From the NCBI GenBank assembly GCA_002328035.1, contig DCVL01000033.1:39336-103335 (forward strand): a stretch of 64,000 bases of DNA. The letters run 5' to 3'. The stretch comes from Geobacter sp. UBA2189. Its GTDB lineage: Bacteria > Desulfobacterota > Desulfuromonadia > Geobacterales > Pseudopelobacteraceae. Positions 46,506 to 53,826 of this stretch are shown here, piece by piece. The notes under the pieces are model-generated. The model had not been told where the DNA came from, did not search any database, and was given only the letters and a program-made list of their open reading frames with translations. The stretch's first letter is position 1. Every line of letters starts with the position of its first letter. The translations under genes and the position numbers were made by a program.

Positions 46506-47428
46506 TGTCGCAATCCAGAATTGCCCTTATATCCACCCAGATTCCGTTATCCTCAATGCTGCAGTTGCGTCTTCAGAGCAAGGGTTATCAGGTAATGGTC
46601 GTTGACAAAACAACTGCTGCTCTGGGTGCATTCTATTCCGATCCCCCCGACCTGATTATTGTAGACTTTTCCTCCCCCTGTATAGGCTGCCATGACATGC
46701 TCTTTATGGTGCGTAGTGATAGTTTTTTCAGTCCTATTCCGATTATTGGAATATTTCCGGCCAGTGATGAGCAGGAATCCTGGGAAGATTTCCCGCTGGA
46801 CGATTTTGTCACCATCCCTTTCAACTTTACTGAGCTATCAAGCCGGATTACACTTTCACTTTCCAGGATCAAGAGGATCTTCGACAACAACCCGCTCACA
46901 AGGCTCCCTGGCAACACCTCAATCCACAGAGCCATTGAAGAATCAATGGGACTCCCTTTAGCCGTCTGTTACGTCGATATAAACCACTTTAAACCTTATA
47001 ATGACGTGTTTGGCTTTTCTCACGGAGATGAAGTAATCAGGATGCTGGCGCGTATCATCTCAAATACCGTAAGGGAATCCGGAGGTGGGTTCAGCGGCCA
47101 TGTCGGCGGAGATGACTTTGTATTTATCGTACCACGAGAGAGAGCCGAGCAGGTCTGCACAACCATAATCAATCACTTTGATCAGATAGTACAAACGCTC
47201 TTTGATGAAGAGACCAAGCAGCTCGGTTATTACAATGCATTGAATCGTAGGGGAGAAAAAGAACAGATGCCTATTCTGGCAATATCAATTGCTGTTGTTC
47301 CGATGGACTCGCCGACAATAACGCACGCGGCAAGAGTAGCGGAGGTTGCAGCCGATCTCAAAAAACTTGCAAAAGGCAATAATGGGAGCAGCTTCGTGGT
47401 GGACAGAAGGACAAAAGCGGCAGAGTAA
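46505..47428 (+). CDS. receiver-like GGDDF (diguanylate-cyclase-like) protein
   Basis: A 307-aa protein. The N-terminal half (1-125) has a receiver fold, but the phospho-acceptor area (PDLIIVDFSSPCIGCHDMLF) keeps an Asp while the other acidic and Thr positions are altered, so phosphorylation is uncertain. The C-terminal GGDEF domain (about 140-305) begins NNPLTRLPGNTSIHRAIEES and its signature is GHVGGDDFVFIV: the fourth residue is Asp, not Glu, and no RxxD inhibitory site precedes it. Activity is doubtful. The ATG overlaps the HDOD stop. Confidence 0.85.
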   Translation: MSQSRIALISTQIPLSSMLQLRLQSKGYQVMVVDKTTAALGAFYSDPPDLIIVDFSSPCIGCHDMLFMVRSDSFFSPIPIIGIFPASDEQESWEDFPLDDFVTIPFNFTELSSRITLSLSRIKRIFDNNPLTRLPGNTSIHRAIEESMGLPLAVCYVDINHFKPYNDVFGFSHGDEVIRMLARIISNTVRESGGGFSGHVGGDDFVFIVPRERAEQVCTTIINHFDQIVQTLFDEETKQLGYYNALNRRGEKEQMPILAISIAVVPMDSPTITHAARVAEVAADLKKLAKGNNGSSFVVDRRTKAAE

Positions 47429-47462
47429 CATTCAGGCTGACAGGGGCTTGACTCCTTTTTTC

Positions 47463-47491
47463 TTGACAACAGGTTAAAAATTAAATAGAAG
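47463..47491 (+). promoter_or_regulatory. candidate sigma-70 promoter of the tRNA-Met gene
   Basis: TTGACA (47463-47468), 17-base spacer, TAGAAG (47486-47491, 4 of 6 matches to TATAAT). It ends 36 bases before the tRNA. Confidence 0.55.
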
Positions 47492-47527
47492 CTTAGTTCT
47501 TTTGAGCTTATCCTTATGTCTGTTTTT

Positions 47528-47604
47528 GGCTGCGTAGCTCAGCTGGCTAGAGCAAGCGACTCATATTCGCTAGGTCCGGGGTTCAAGTCCCTGCGCAGCC
47601 ACCA
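47528..47604 (+). tRNA. tRNA-Met (anticodon CAT)
   Basis: A 77-base cloverleaf including encoded CCA: acceptor GGCTGCG/CGCAGCC, D arm with AGCTCAGCTGGCTAGAGC, anticodon stem AGCGA/TCGCT with loop CTCATAT (anticodon CAT), T arm with GGTTCAAGTCC. It starts with G pairing C, so it is elongator Met, or tRNA-Ile2 if the C is lysidine-modified. A tyrosine integrase gene follows, making it a likely integration site. Confidence 0.93.
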
Positions 47605-47635
47605 TCAGAGAGTCTGGAACAGTCCAGACAAGACC

Positions 47636-47668
47636 AAAAGCCCTTGAGTTTTCAAGGGCTTTTTCTTT
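47636..47668 (+). terminator. terminator after tRNA-Met
   Basis: AAAAGCCCTTGA pairs with TCAAGGGCTTTTT around GTTT, followed by CTTTT. A further 7-bp perfect hairpin, GTCTGGA/TCCAGAC, lies between the tRNA and this stem (47612-47629). Confidence 0.9.
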
Positions 47669-47714
47669 TATGTTGTCCACACTAATCTATATTGGTATGC
47701 TTGAATCTACGTTT

Positions 47715-47768
47715 TTTGGGGATATATTTTCAGCAAAGTATCCCCAAAGCAAATTGGGTATCCCCAAA
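47715..47768. repeat. three copies of TATCCCCAAA upstream of the integrase gene
   Basis: Copies at 47739-47748 and 47759-47768 are direct repeats exactly 20 bases apart; a third is inverted (TTTGGGGATA, 47715-47724). Spacing of about two helical turns just in front of a tyrosine recombinase gene suits integrase arm-type sites or an autoregulatory operator. Confidence 0.6.
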
Positions 47769-47783
47769 ACAGAGGAAAGCGCC

Positions 47784-49055
47784 ATGCCTAAAAGGATTGT
47801 ACCCCTCTCCGATATTCAAGTCTCCAAGACCAAACCCAAAGACAAAGACTACAATCTGTTTGACGGCGGCGGTCTCTATCTACTCGTTACAACAACAGGC
47901 GGAAAACTCTGGCGGATGAAATACCGCTTTGAAGGCAAAGAACGCCGGATTGCTTTTGGTTCTTATCCTGAACTTTCCTTGGCAGATGCAAGAAGACGGA
48001 AAGAGGAAGCGCGAAAGCTCGTTGCAAACGATACTGATCCGGCAAATGCAAAGAAGGCACAAAAGCAGGCCGGTGAAGACAGGGCCGCCAACAGTTTTGA
48101 AGTAATAGCAAGGGAATGGTTCGGAGCCTTTCAGGACCAATGGACTCCAGGCCATGCTACTAAACTCTTAAGACGAATGGAACGGGAGCTGTTTCCCTAT
48201 ATCGGGTCAATGCCGATTGAAGAGATTAAGGCCCCGGATGTGCTGAAGCTATTGAAGCGGATTGAATCACGGGGAATACTGGAAACAGCCCACCGGGTAA
48301 AGACGATCATCAGCCAAGTGCTACGCTATGCCATTGCACACGGCAGACGGGCTGATCGTGACTGCACAGCAGACTTAAGAGGAGCATTACCCCCAGCAAG
48401 AGCAAAGCACTTCGGGGCACTGACAGACCCGAAAGAAGTTGCCCCCCTGTTAAGAGCCATAGATAGTTTTCAGGGAAGCTTTGTAGTCAAATGTGCCTTA
48501 CAGCTTTCCCCTATGCTGTTCTGCCGCCCAGGAGAGCTGCGGGGCATGGAGTGGGCAGAGCTTGACCTTGATGCTGCTGAATGGAACATCCCCGTTGAAA
48601 GAATGAAGTTGAAGAACCAGACCAAGCAAGACCGCAAGGGGCAGTTTCACCTTGTCCCCCTATCCTCTCAAAGCGTTCAGATTCTTAAAGAGCTTCATCC
48701 CCTGACTGGTCACAGCAAATATGTTTTCCCCTGCCACCGCACGCCATTGCGACCAATGAGTGAAAATGCAATTACTGCAGCCTTACGCCGCCTTGGGTAC
48801 ACTGGAAGCGAAATGACCGGCCACGGTTTCAGGGCAACCGCCCGAACCATACTTGATGAAGTGCTGGGGTTCCGACCTGACATCATTGAACATCAACTGG
48901 CCCACGCCGTAAGGGATGCAAACGGCAGGGCCTACAATCGAACCTCGTTTCTTAAGGATAGGAGACAGATGATGCAGCAATGGGCTGACTACCTGGACGG
49001 TCTTAAGATAGGGGCAAAGGTGATACCAATTAAACGGACAGAGTCAGTTATTTAA
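47784..49055 (+). CDS. int: tyrosine integrase (P4-like, DUF4102 arm-binding domain)
   Basis: A 423-aa integrase. ATG 47784 (MPKRIVPLSDIQVSKTKPKD) follows GAGGAAA; a longer frame from 47670 would cover the upstream repeats. N-terminal arm-binding DUF4102 domain (NLFDGGGLYLLVTTTGGKLW, EGKERRIAFGSYPELSLADA), core-binding domain, and a catalytic domain with Arg in FCRPGELRGMEW, H-x-x-R in GHGFRATARTILD, and Tyr in YNRTSFLKDRRQMM. It probably integrates at the tRNA-Met gene just upstream. The stop overlaps the convergent gene's stop by 3-4 bases. Confidence 0.93.
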   Translation: MPKRIVPLSDIQVSKTKPKDKDYNLFDGGGLYLLVTTTGGKLWRMKYRFEGKERRIAFGSYPELSLADARRRKEEARKLVANDTDPANAKKAQKQAGEDRAANSFEVIAREWFGAFQDQWTPGHATKLLRRMERELFPYIGSMPIEEIKAPDVLKLLKRIESRGILETAHRVKTIISQVLRYAIAHGRRADRDCTADLRGALPPARAKHFGALTDPKEVAPLLRAIDSFQGSFVVKCALQLSPMLFCRPGELRGMEWAELDLDAAEWNIPVERMKLKNQTKQDRKGQFHLVPLSSQSVQILKELHPLTGHSKYVFPCHRTPLRPMSENAITAALRRLGYTGSEMTGHGFRATARTILDEVLGFRPDIIEHQLAHAVRDANGRAYNRTSFLKDRRQMMQQWADYLDGLKIGAKVIPIKRTESVI

Positions 49056-49768
49056 GGAGACTGCTGAAGTGCCTGCATAGCGCATGCAAGAAGCCCCTCT
49101 GTATCCAACGTTTCATAAACATACCAAGCTAACCACTCGTCCATAACCATAAGAGCATCATCACTCAAGCGGTATTCTGTTATGTCATATGTATTATAAT
49201 GACTACCTATTGGCTGAATATGATCAAATCGCAATATGGATTCATTTACACCAGGGAGCGGAAGTTTATCCCAGAAAAATTGAGGATATTCGCACTGCCT
49301 AACTCTTGCAACAAAGTCATCTGTATAGCCGGATCTAGCCCCAGTTCCCTCATCCTTTCCATAATAGGGAGCAACGATCACAGTGGGGGCTGTTTGATAT
49401 TTTGGTTTTCCTTGAATCAATTTTTTATCAACTTCTATACTGTTGTCGGCAATAACCAAGAGAGGTCTTCGCTTCGCTCTAAGCACGAGAAACTCTTCAT
49501 TTGGATAAACAGGGAGTGCTGCCACAGGCAATGAAGTGTTGGAACGCTTATCCCCATAACGAAAAGGCCCTATCTCAAACAGGCCCTCGGTATGAACGGT
49601 TGCTTCTGTTCTGCCAGCGGGCAAAAGTCTGTTAGGGATTTGATCAACATGAACTGCATAGGCTTGTATGAGACGCCCCCTTGAAATTGTTTTAGAGGAG
49701 TCTTGCAACCACCACCCATCTTGATCAACAAGATTTTGTATGCTTTCCTCAGTGAATTTCAGGGTCAA
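49052..49768 (-). CDS. unrecognised 238-aa partner of a Panacea-like protein (candidate toxin)
   Basis: A 238-aa protein that I do not recognise with certainty. It starts inside the upstream Panacea-like gene (20-base overlap), a layout typical of toxin-antitoxin pairs. N-terminal part: WWLQDSSKTISRGRLIQAYA. Middle: EEFLVLRAKRRPLLVIADNS and TAPTVIVAPYYGKDEG, then YPQFFWDKLPLPGVNE, SILRFDHIQPIG. The RRPxLVI strand, the IVAPYY strand and the late SILRFDHIQPI recall PemK/MazF-type SH3 folds, but this is only pattern similarity. The C-terminus is helical (DDALMVMDEWLAWYVYETLD). Its gene lies right against the integrase. Confidence 0.55.
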   Translation of the reverse strand: MTLKFTEESIQNLVDQDGWWLQDSSKTISRGRLIQAYAVHVDQIPNRLLPAGRTEATVHTEGLFEIGPFRYGDKRSNTSLPVAALPVYPNEEFLVLRAKRRPLLVIADNSIEVDKKLIQGKPKYQTAPTVIVAPYYGKDEGTGARSGYTDDFVARVRQCEYPQFFWDKLPLPGVNESILRFDHIQPIGSHYNTYDITEYRLSDDALMVMDEWLAWYVYETLDTEGLLACAMQALQQSP

Positions 49769-50531
49769 ACCTCGACTTAGATTTCCAAATTTCTGCTGAA
49801 AAAGTTACAGCCCCTTTCATGCAAGGAATCTGATTACCGGCCAAGCTATCTAACCATTCAGCCCCTTGAACATAAGTTTCATCATACCTGGGCTGACGGA
49901 AGAAATGTTTTTGAACTTGATTCGATTTCTTCAGGGCTAGTTTTTCCTGAATCAATGACCGTGTCTCTTTTAGTTGCTGTTCTCTACGTTTTTGCACTTT
50001 TACACTCATTGGTTCTTTCGGTGATTCTTTTGGAGGGGGTGGAGGGACAACAGTTGTTGAAAAATTAAGAAGTTCCTCTGGGGCTGCATTCAACATTGGT
50101 TTAGTAAGGTAGACGTAATGCAACAAACTTGATGTATCAGGGCCAAATTTACGAACTGCATCCTTAACCGCACTTAATACGGTAATGCTTAGATCGCTTT
50201 CAAATCTATCCTGTTCAGAGGTTCTTGATTTCCACCGAATACCTTCTTTGCCTTCCTCGCCATATCCAAATGTTCTTTTTTCTGCCCCCATAGTTTTGCA
50301 AGCTGGCTCTATTCTGTTGAGAACTTCAACAGACCAAGGGCCAAAATGATAAAACTGCCAGACGGCTCCTGTGTAAGTCTCTCCATTGTGGCGTTCAGCC
50401 CAAGCCAAGTCTGCTAGATAAACATATTTTAGCAAATGTATAGAACCGAGCTCTCTGCAGCGGTAATCATCGTCGCCCGCAGCAATAGCAAGTGCATATT
50501 GGATTATTTTATCAACCTTTGCTGAGTCCAT
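49749..50531 (-). CDS. Panacea-domain (SocA-like) putative antitoxin
   Basis: A 260-aa protein. Residues 31-75 (HLLKYVYLADLAWAERHNGE followed by TYTGAVWQFYHFGPWSVEVL) match the Panacea/SocA-like antitoxin domain, whose hallmark is a 'KLLYLADxxxL...Ltg..w....GP...' pattern. A Pro-rich linker (VVPPPPPKESPKEP, about residue 160) and a long basic coiled coil (KRREQQLKETRSLIQE) follow, then a C-terminal region (QGAEWLDSLAGNQIPCMKGA). Panacea proteins neutralise diverse partner toxins. It is first in a two-gene minus-strand operon inside the tRNA-Met island. Confidence 0.6.
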   Translation of the reverse strand: MDSAKVDKIIQYALAIAAGDDDYRCRELGSIHLLKYVYLADLAWAERHNGETYTGAVWQFYHFGPWSVEVLNRIEPACKTMGAEKRTFGYGEEGKEGIRWKSRTSEQDRFESDLSITVLSAVKDAVRKFGPDTSSLLHYVYLTKPMLNAAPEELLNFSTTVVPPPPPKESPKEPMSVKVQKRREQQLKETRSLIQEKLALKKSNQVQKHFFRQPRYDETYVQGAEWLDSLAGNQIPCMKGAVTFSAEIWKSKSRFDPEIH

Positions 50532-50675
50532 GGCTACATACCGCTATCGCTATCAAGGAAGGCGAATATAAAAACCTCTTTCTACTTTATATACATTATA
50601 GGAAAAGAATTGTTTTATTACCACAGGAGATTGCCGCCTCAAACTTCTTTTCGTCCGTTTTAATAAAAAGTGTAG

Positions 50676-50703
50676 CTATCAATAGACCATGATCTATTGA
50701 TAG
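50676..50703. promoter_or_regulatory. perfect palindrome with 11-bp arms (operator or recombination site)
   Basis: CTATCAATAGA, 6 bases CCATGA, then TCTATTGATAG: a perfect inverted repeat of 11-bp arms. The same half-site occurs once more at 50793-50803. It may be a recombinase binding (res) site or an operator for one of the divergent genes. Confidence 0.65.
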
Positions 50704-50777
50704 CATAAACGTGATAGGTTACGCTTATGTAAAATCAGCAACTTACAAGAAGCAAAACCGGTGAAAAAATTAAAACC

Positions 50778-50806
50778 TTGACAGTCTTTAACTCTATTGA
50801 TAGGTT
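50778..50806 (+). promoter_or_regulatory. candidate promoter of the recombinase gene with embedded half-site
   Basis: TTGACA (50778-50783), 17-base spacer, TAGGTT (50801-50806, weak -10). A third TCTATTGATAG (50793-50803) covers the spacer end and the -10, so a protein binding it would block transcription. Confidence 0.5.
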
Positions 50807-50856
50807 TATCGCATAGTCTTAAACTTGATGATAGCAACAGACAGGGAGGAACCACC

Positions 50857-51411
50857 ATGGCAAACATCGGCTATGCACGGGTAAGCACAGAAGGCCAGGA
50901 ACTGATCGCACAGCTTGAGCAACTAAACGGGGCAGGTGTTGACAAGATATTCAAAGAAAAAGCATCAGGCGTAAAGCAGAACCGCCCACAGTTGGCAGCA
51001 ATGCTTGAACATCTCCGCGAAGGTGATACCGTAATCATCTGCAAGCTGGACAGGATCGCCCGCAGCACCAAGCACCTGCTGGAGATCGTGGAAGCACTGG
51101 AAGCCAGAAAGGTTTCCTTCAAGGTCTTGAACATCAACCTGGACACCTCCACCCCTACCGGTAAGCTGATGCTTTCCATGCTGGCAGCTATCGGACAGTT
51201 TGAACGTGAAATGATGCTGGAGCGGCAGCGGGAAGGGATCAGGATAGCCAAAGACGAAGGGCGCTACAAAGGACGCAAGGCAACAGCACGGGCACTGTCT
51301 GACCAAGTGCTTGAACTGCTGACCCAGGGTAAGACCAAACAGGCGGTAGCTGATGAACTGAAGATAGGTATCGCCAGCGTCTACCGGATAGCCAAGGCAG
51401 CAAAACACTGA
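50857..51411 (+). CDS. serine recombinase (resolvase/invertase family)
   Basis: A 184-aa protein. ATG 50857 follows GGGAGGAA. Catalytic Ser in ANIGYARVSTEGQELIAQLE, the conserved KLDRIARSTKHLLEI, QFEREMMLERQREGIRIAKD, and a C-terminal helix-turn-helix (ALSDQVLELLTQGKTKQAVA, DELKIGIASVYRIAK). Length fits Pin/Tn3-type small recombinases. Targets are probably the 11-bp sites upstream (inferred). It is followed by hicA after 57 bases. Confidence 0.92.
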   Translation: MANIGYARVSTEGQELIAQLEQLNGAGVDKIFKEKASGVKQNRPQLAAMLEHLREGDTVIICKLDRIARSTKHLLEIVEALEARKVSFKVLNINLDTSTPTGKLMLSMLAAIGQFEREMMLERQREGIRIAKDEGRYKGRKATARALSDQVLELLTQGKTKQAVADELKIGIASVYRIAKAAKH

Positions 51412-51434
51412 TTTAATTACCAATCCCAATTCAC

Positions 51435-51468
51435 TTGATTTGGTACTGTATTATGGTACTATAGCCAC
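51435..51468 (+). promoter_or_regulatory. candidate hicAB promoter with TGGTACT direct repeats
   Basis: TTGATT (51435-51440), 16-base spacer, TACTAT (51457-51462), with two direct TGGTACT repeats (51441-51447, 51454-51460) between and over the -10. The predicted start of transcription falls at about the hicA ATG (51469) and there is no ribosome site before it, so the mRNA may be leaderless. The repeats may be HicB operators. Confidence 0.5.
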
Positions 51469-51723
51469 ATGAAGCGTAAACACACCAAGACGATTGAACT
51501 GATATTCAAACGCCCGGTATCCGGCAACATCAAATGGAAAGAGATTGAAGCCCTGTTCCTGTTCCTTGGTGCTGAGATTACCGAGCGAGAAGGTTCACGA
51601 ATAGAGGTCTTTCTGTTTGGTGTAGTGCGAATCTTTCACCGTCCGCACCCTTCGCCGGACACCGACAAGGGAGCGGTCAGTTCAATCAGAAAGTGGCTTG
51701 AAGAAAACGGGGTAGCACCATGA
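51469..51723 (+). CDS. hicA: HicA mRNA-interferase toxin
   Basis: An 84-aa protein of the HicA family: TIELIFKRPVSGNIKWKEIE, ALFLFLGAEITEREGSRIEV, GVVRIFHRPHPSPDTDKGAV, SSIRKWLEENGV. It is the variant with GSR instead of the GSHH catalytic segment of other HicA proteins; this variant is widespread, and a conserved His lies in FHRPHP. ATG 51469 has no Shine-Dalgarno site. It overlaps hicB by 4 bases (ATGA). Confidence 0.9.
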   Translation: MKRKHTKTIELIFKRPVSGNIKWKEIEALFLFLGAEITEREGSRIEVFLFGVVRIFHRPHPSPDTDKGAVSSIRKWLEENGVAP

Positions 51724-52058
51724 ACACCATGACCATAAACAACCACCATGCCGTTATTGCCTATGATGAAGAGATCGATATGTTCAGAGGGGAATTTGTC
51801 GGGCTTAATGGCGGAGCTGATTTCTACGCCGCTGATATAGCCACCCTGAAAAAAGAAGGTGAAACCTCATTACAGCTCTTTCTGCAATCCTGCAAAGAGC
51901 GGGGGATTGATCCTTACAAGCATTATTCAGGCAAGTTCAACCTGCGCATTCCGCCCGATCTGCATGCAAAGCTGGCAGCCCAGGCAACCGCCCACGGCAA
52001 GAGCATAAACGGATGGGTTGTAGATATTCTGCAAGGCAAGGCTCCTGAATACGCCTGA
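51720..52058 (+). CDS. hicB: HicB antitoxin
   Basis: A 112-aa protein with the HicB partial RNase H fold (about 5-65; HHAVIAYDEEIDMFRGEFVG, DFYAADIATLKKEGETSLQL, FLQSCKERGIDPYKHYSGKF) and a ribbon-helix-helix C-terminus (LRIPPDLHAKLAAQATAHGK, SINGWVVDILQG) for DNA binding and autoregulation. Translationally coupled to hicA by a 4-base overlap. Confidence 0.92.
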   Translation: MNTMTINNHHAVIAYDEEIDMFRGEFVGLNGGADFYAADIATLKKEGETSLQLFLQSCKERGIDPYKHYSGKFNLRIPPDLHAKLAAQATAHGKSINGWVVDILQGKAPEYA

Positions 52059-52128
52059 TCCTGAATAACCAGGTGCCGGAGGATTTCGGTCTGCCATCTT
52101 CTACTATGGAAAGACATTTTTCCGCTTT

Positions 52129-53826
52129 TTAAAAGTCAGGGCTGTTCGTAACGGGCAACTCAACTATAAAACTGCTGCCTCTGCCAAGTTCAGATTCAAC
52201 CCTGATTATACCTCCCATCTGTTCGGCAAGACGGCGACAGATAGCAAGCCCAAGCCCGCTCCCCCCATATTCTCGTGTAGTCGAACTGTCTGCCTGCACA
52301 AATGGCTTGAATATGATCTCATGCTGCTCTCTGGAGATCCCTATCCCAGTATCCCTGATCTCAACCCTCAACAGCTCTTTGTTCCCCTCCTCGCTTACTA
52401 TCTCGGCCTTTACGGTAATCGTCCCTTCTTTGGTGAATTTTACTGCATTTCCTATCAGATTAAGGAGTATCTGTCTGAAACGAAGTGCATCCCCCCTAAG
52501 TTGTCGGGGTAAATTTTCCGAGAGTTCGGTAACAAGGTTCAGTGATTTACTTCGTGCATTTCCGGACTGCAGGGCAACCGCACCCATTATTGTTGCGTCA
52601 ACTGTAAACAGCTCACTTTCAATCTCAAAACGCCCGGCCTCTATTCGGGAGAGGTCAAGGATATCGTTAATCAGAGCAAGCAGCGTATCGGAAGAGAGTT
52701 CAATATTTTCGAGATACTCCTGCTGTTCCTGTGTCAGACTGGTATACCGCATAAGCTGAACCATCCCCATAAGACCGTTCAGCGGGGTTCTTATCTCATG
52801 GCTCATGTTTGCCAGAAACTCGCTCTTTGCTCGATTGGCCGCCTCAGCTTTTTGATTGGCCTCGATAAGCTCTTTTTCATGCTGTTTCCTTTCGGTTATA
52901 TCACGGGCAAGGACAACGAAACTTGATTGTTGATGATGCTCCGTTTTCTTTTTTGCGACTGAAAGCTCAAACCAGCGCCCCCCTTCAGGAAGATCCAAAC
53001 TATACTGATAACCAAAGGAATAACCGGATTTCTCAGCCTCATGCAGCGCCCTGAAGCATATTTCAACAACTTTGGGTGGGAGCAGATCCTGCATTTTTCT
53101 ACCGTCAAGAACTTCCGGCTTAATTGCCAGAGCCTCGTTGTGGGTTGCAAAATATCTGTGATAACGACCATCCAGCCCTACCTCGAAAAGCAGATCAGGT
53201 ATCGCCTCAACAAGGCTTGCAAGACTGTTTCTCTCCTCCGCCAGCTCCTTTTCACTCTCTATATGGCGCTCCATCTGTATAAACATCAGAGAAACCAGGA
53301 GAGTTGCAAACGGATAGATAAGAAGCACAGGCAGGGTAATATTTGATAGTGTTTTCCACACAATCTGAGAAGGCAGAATGAACATGCAGACAAGCATCCA
53401 GAGATGCACAAGCAGACCAAAAAGATAAAGGCTCGAGGCGCTTGAAAAAGCTGGGCGACGCAATCTTAGAAAACGCCATAAAACTCCGATAGCTGCGCTT
53501 CCGACGATAACGGCAACACCTGTTGGCGCCCCGACCCCACCCAGGTAGATCCTGTAGGCCAACGCTATCAGAGCCGATATCAGAGCTGTCAGCAAACCTC
53601 CAAAAAGACCGGCCACAGCAATGATAATGGAACGGCCATCAAATATCAGACCCGGCTGAAGCGTCATAGGGGTCATCATACCTATCAGGGCAACAGCTCC
53701 AAAAAGGAGGCCTGAAAAAAGGGACAAACCGTATTTATTCTCTCCTATGCGACGTATCAGAAGACCATGAACCAGGGTAAGGGCAACGAGCAGAGCCACA
53801 TTATGCAAAAGCGAGATGTAGATCAT
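52129..53826 (-). CDS. 5TM-LYT/PAS sensor histidine kinase
   Basis: A 565-aa kinase: an N-terminal 5-helix 5TM-5TMR_LYT-type sensor (about 1-190; MTPMTLQPGLIFDGRSIIIA and AVAGLFGGLLTALISALIAL), a PAS domain (about 200-320), HisKA ([20 protein letters not shown]) and HATPase (LIGNAVKFT, DTGIGISREQ, GGSGLGLAICRRLAEQ). No receiver is attached. It is coupled to the hybrid kinase upstream by a 4-base overlap, so it may share that protein's receiver. LYT sensors often respond to small molecules or cell-envelope signals. Confidence 0.93.
   Translation of the reverse strand: MIYISLLHNVALLVALTLVHGLLIRRIGENKYGLSLFSGLLFGAVALIGMMTPMTLQPGLIFDGRSIIIAVAGLFGGLLTALISALIALAYRIYLGGVGAPTGVAVIVGSAAIGVLWRFLRLRRPAFSSASSLYLFGLLVHLWMLVCMFILPSQIVWKTLSNITLPVLLIYPFATLLVSLMFIQMERHIESEKELAEERNSLASLVEAIPDLLFEVGLDGRYHRYFATHNEALAIKPEVLDGRKMQDLLPPKVVEICFRALHEAEKSGYSFGYQYSLDLPEGGRWFELSVAKKKTEHHQQSSFVVLARDITERKQHEKELIEANQKAEAANRAKSEFLANMSHEIRTPLNGLMGMVQLMRYTSLTQEQQEYLENIELSSDTLLALINDILDLSRIEAGRFEIESELFTVDATIMGAVALQSGNARSKSLNLVTELSENLPRQLRGDALRFRQILLNLIGNAVKFTKEGTITVKAEIVSEEGNKELLRVEIRDTGIGISREQHEIIFKPFVQADSSTTREYGGSGLGLAICRRLAEQMGGIIRVESELGRGSSFIVELPVTNSPDF

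Larger units (their letters stand above)
50532..50856. other. regulatory intergenic region between divergent island genes
   Basis: 325 bases between the Panacea-like gene (minus) and the recombinase gene (plus). It carries three copies of TCTATTGATAG and a plausible promoter, listed separately, and no coding frame. The two divergent genes may share control here. Confidence 0.5.

Noticed and set aside
47528..52128. Duplicate of the tRNA-Met 3' end as a right attachment site.
   Set aside because: I looked through the island end and around 52060-52130 and saw no copy of the T-arm/acceptor sequence; a short or diverged att site cannot be excluded.
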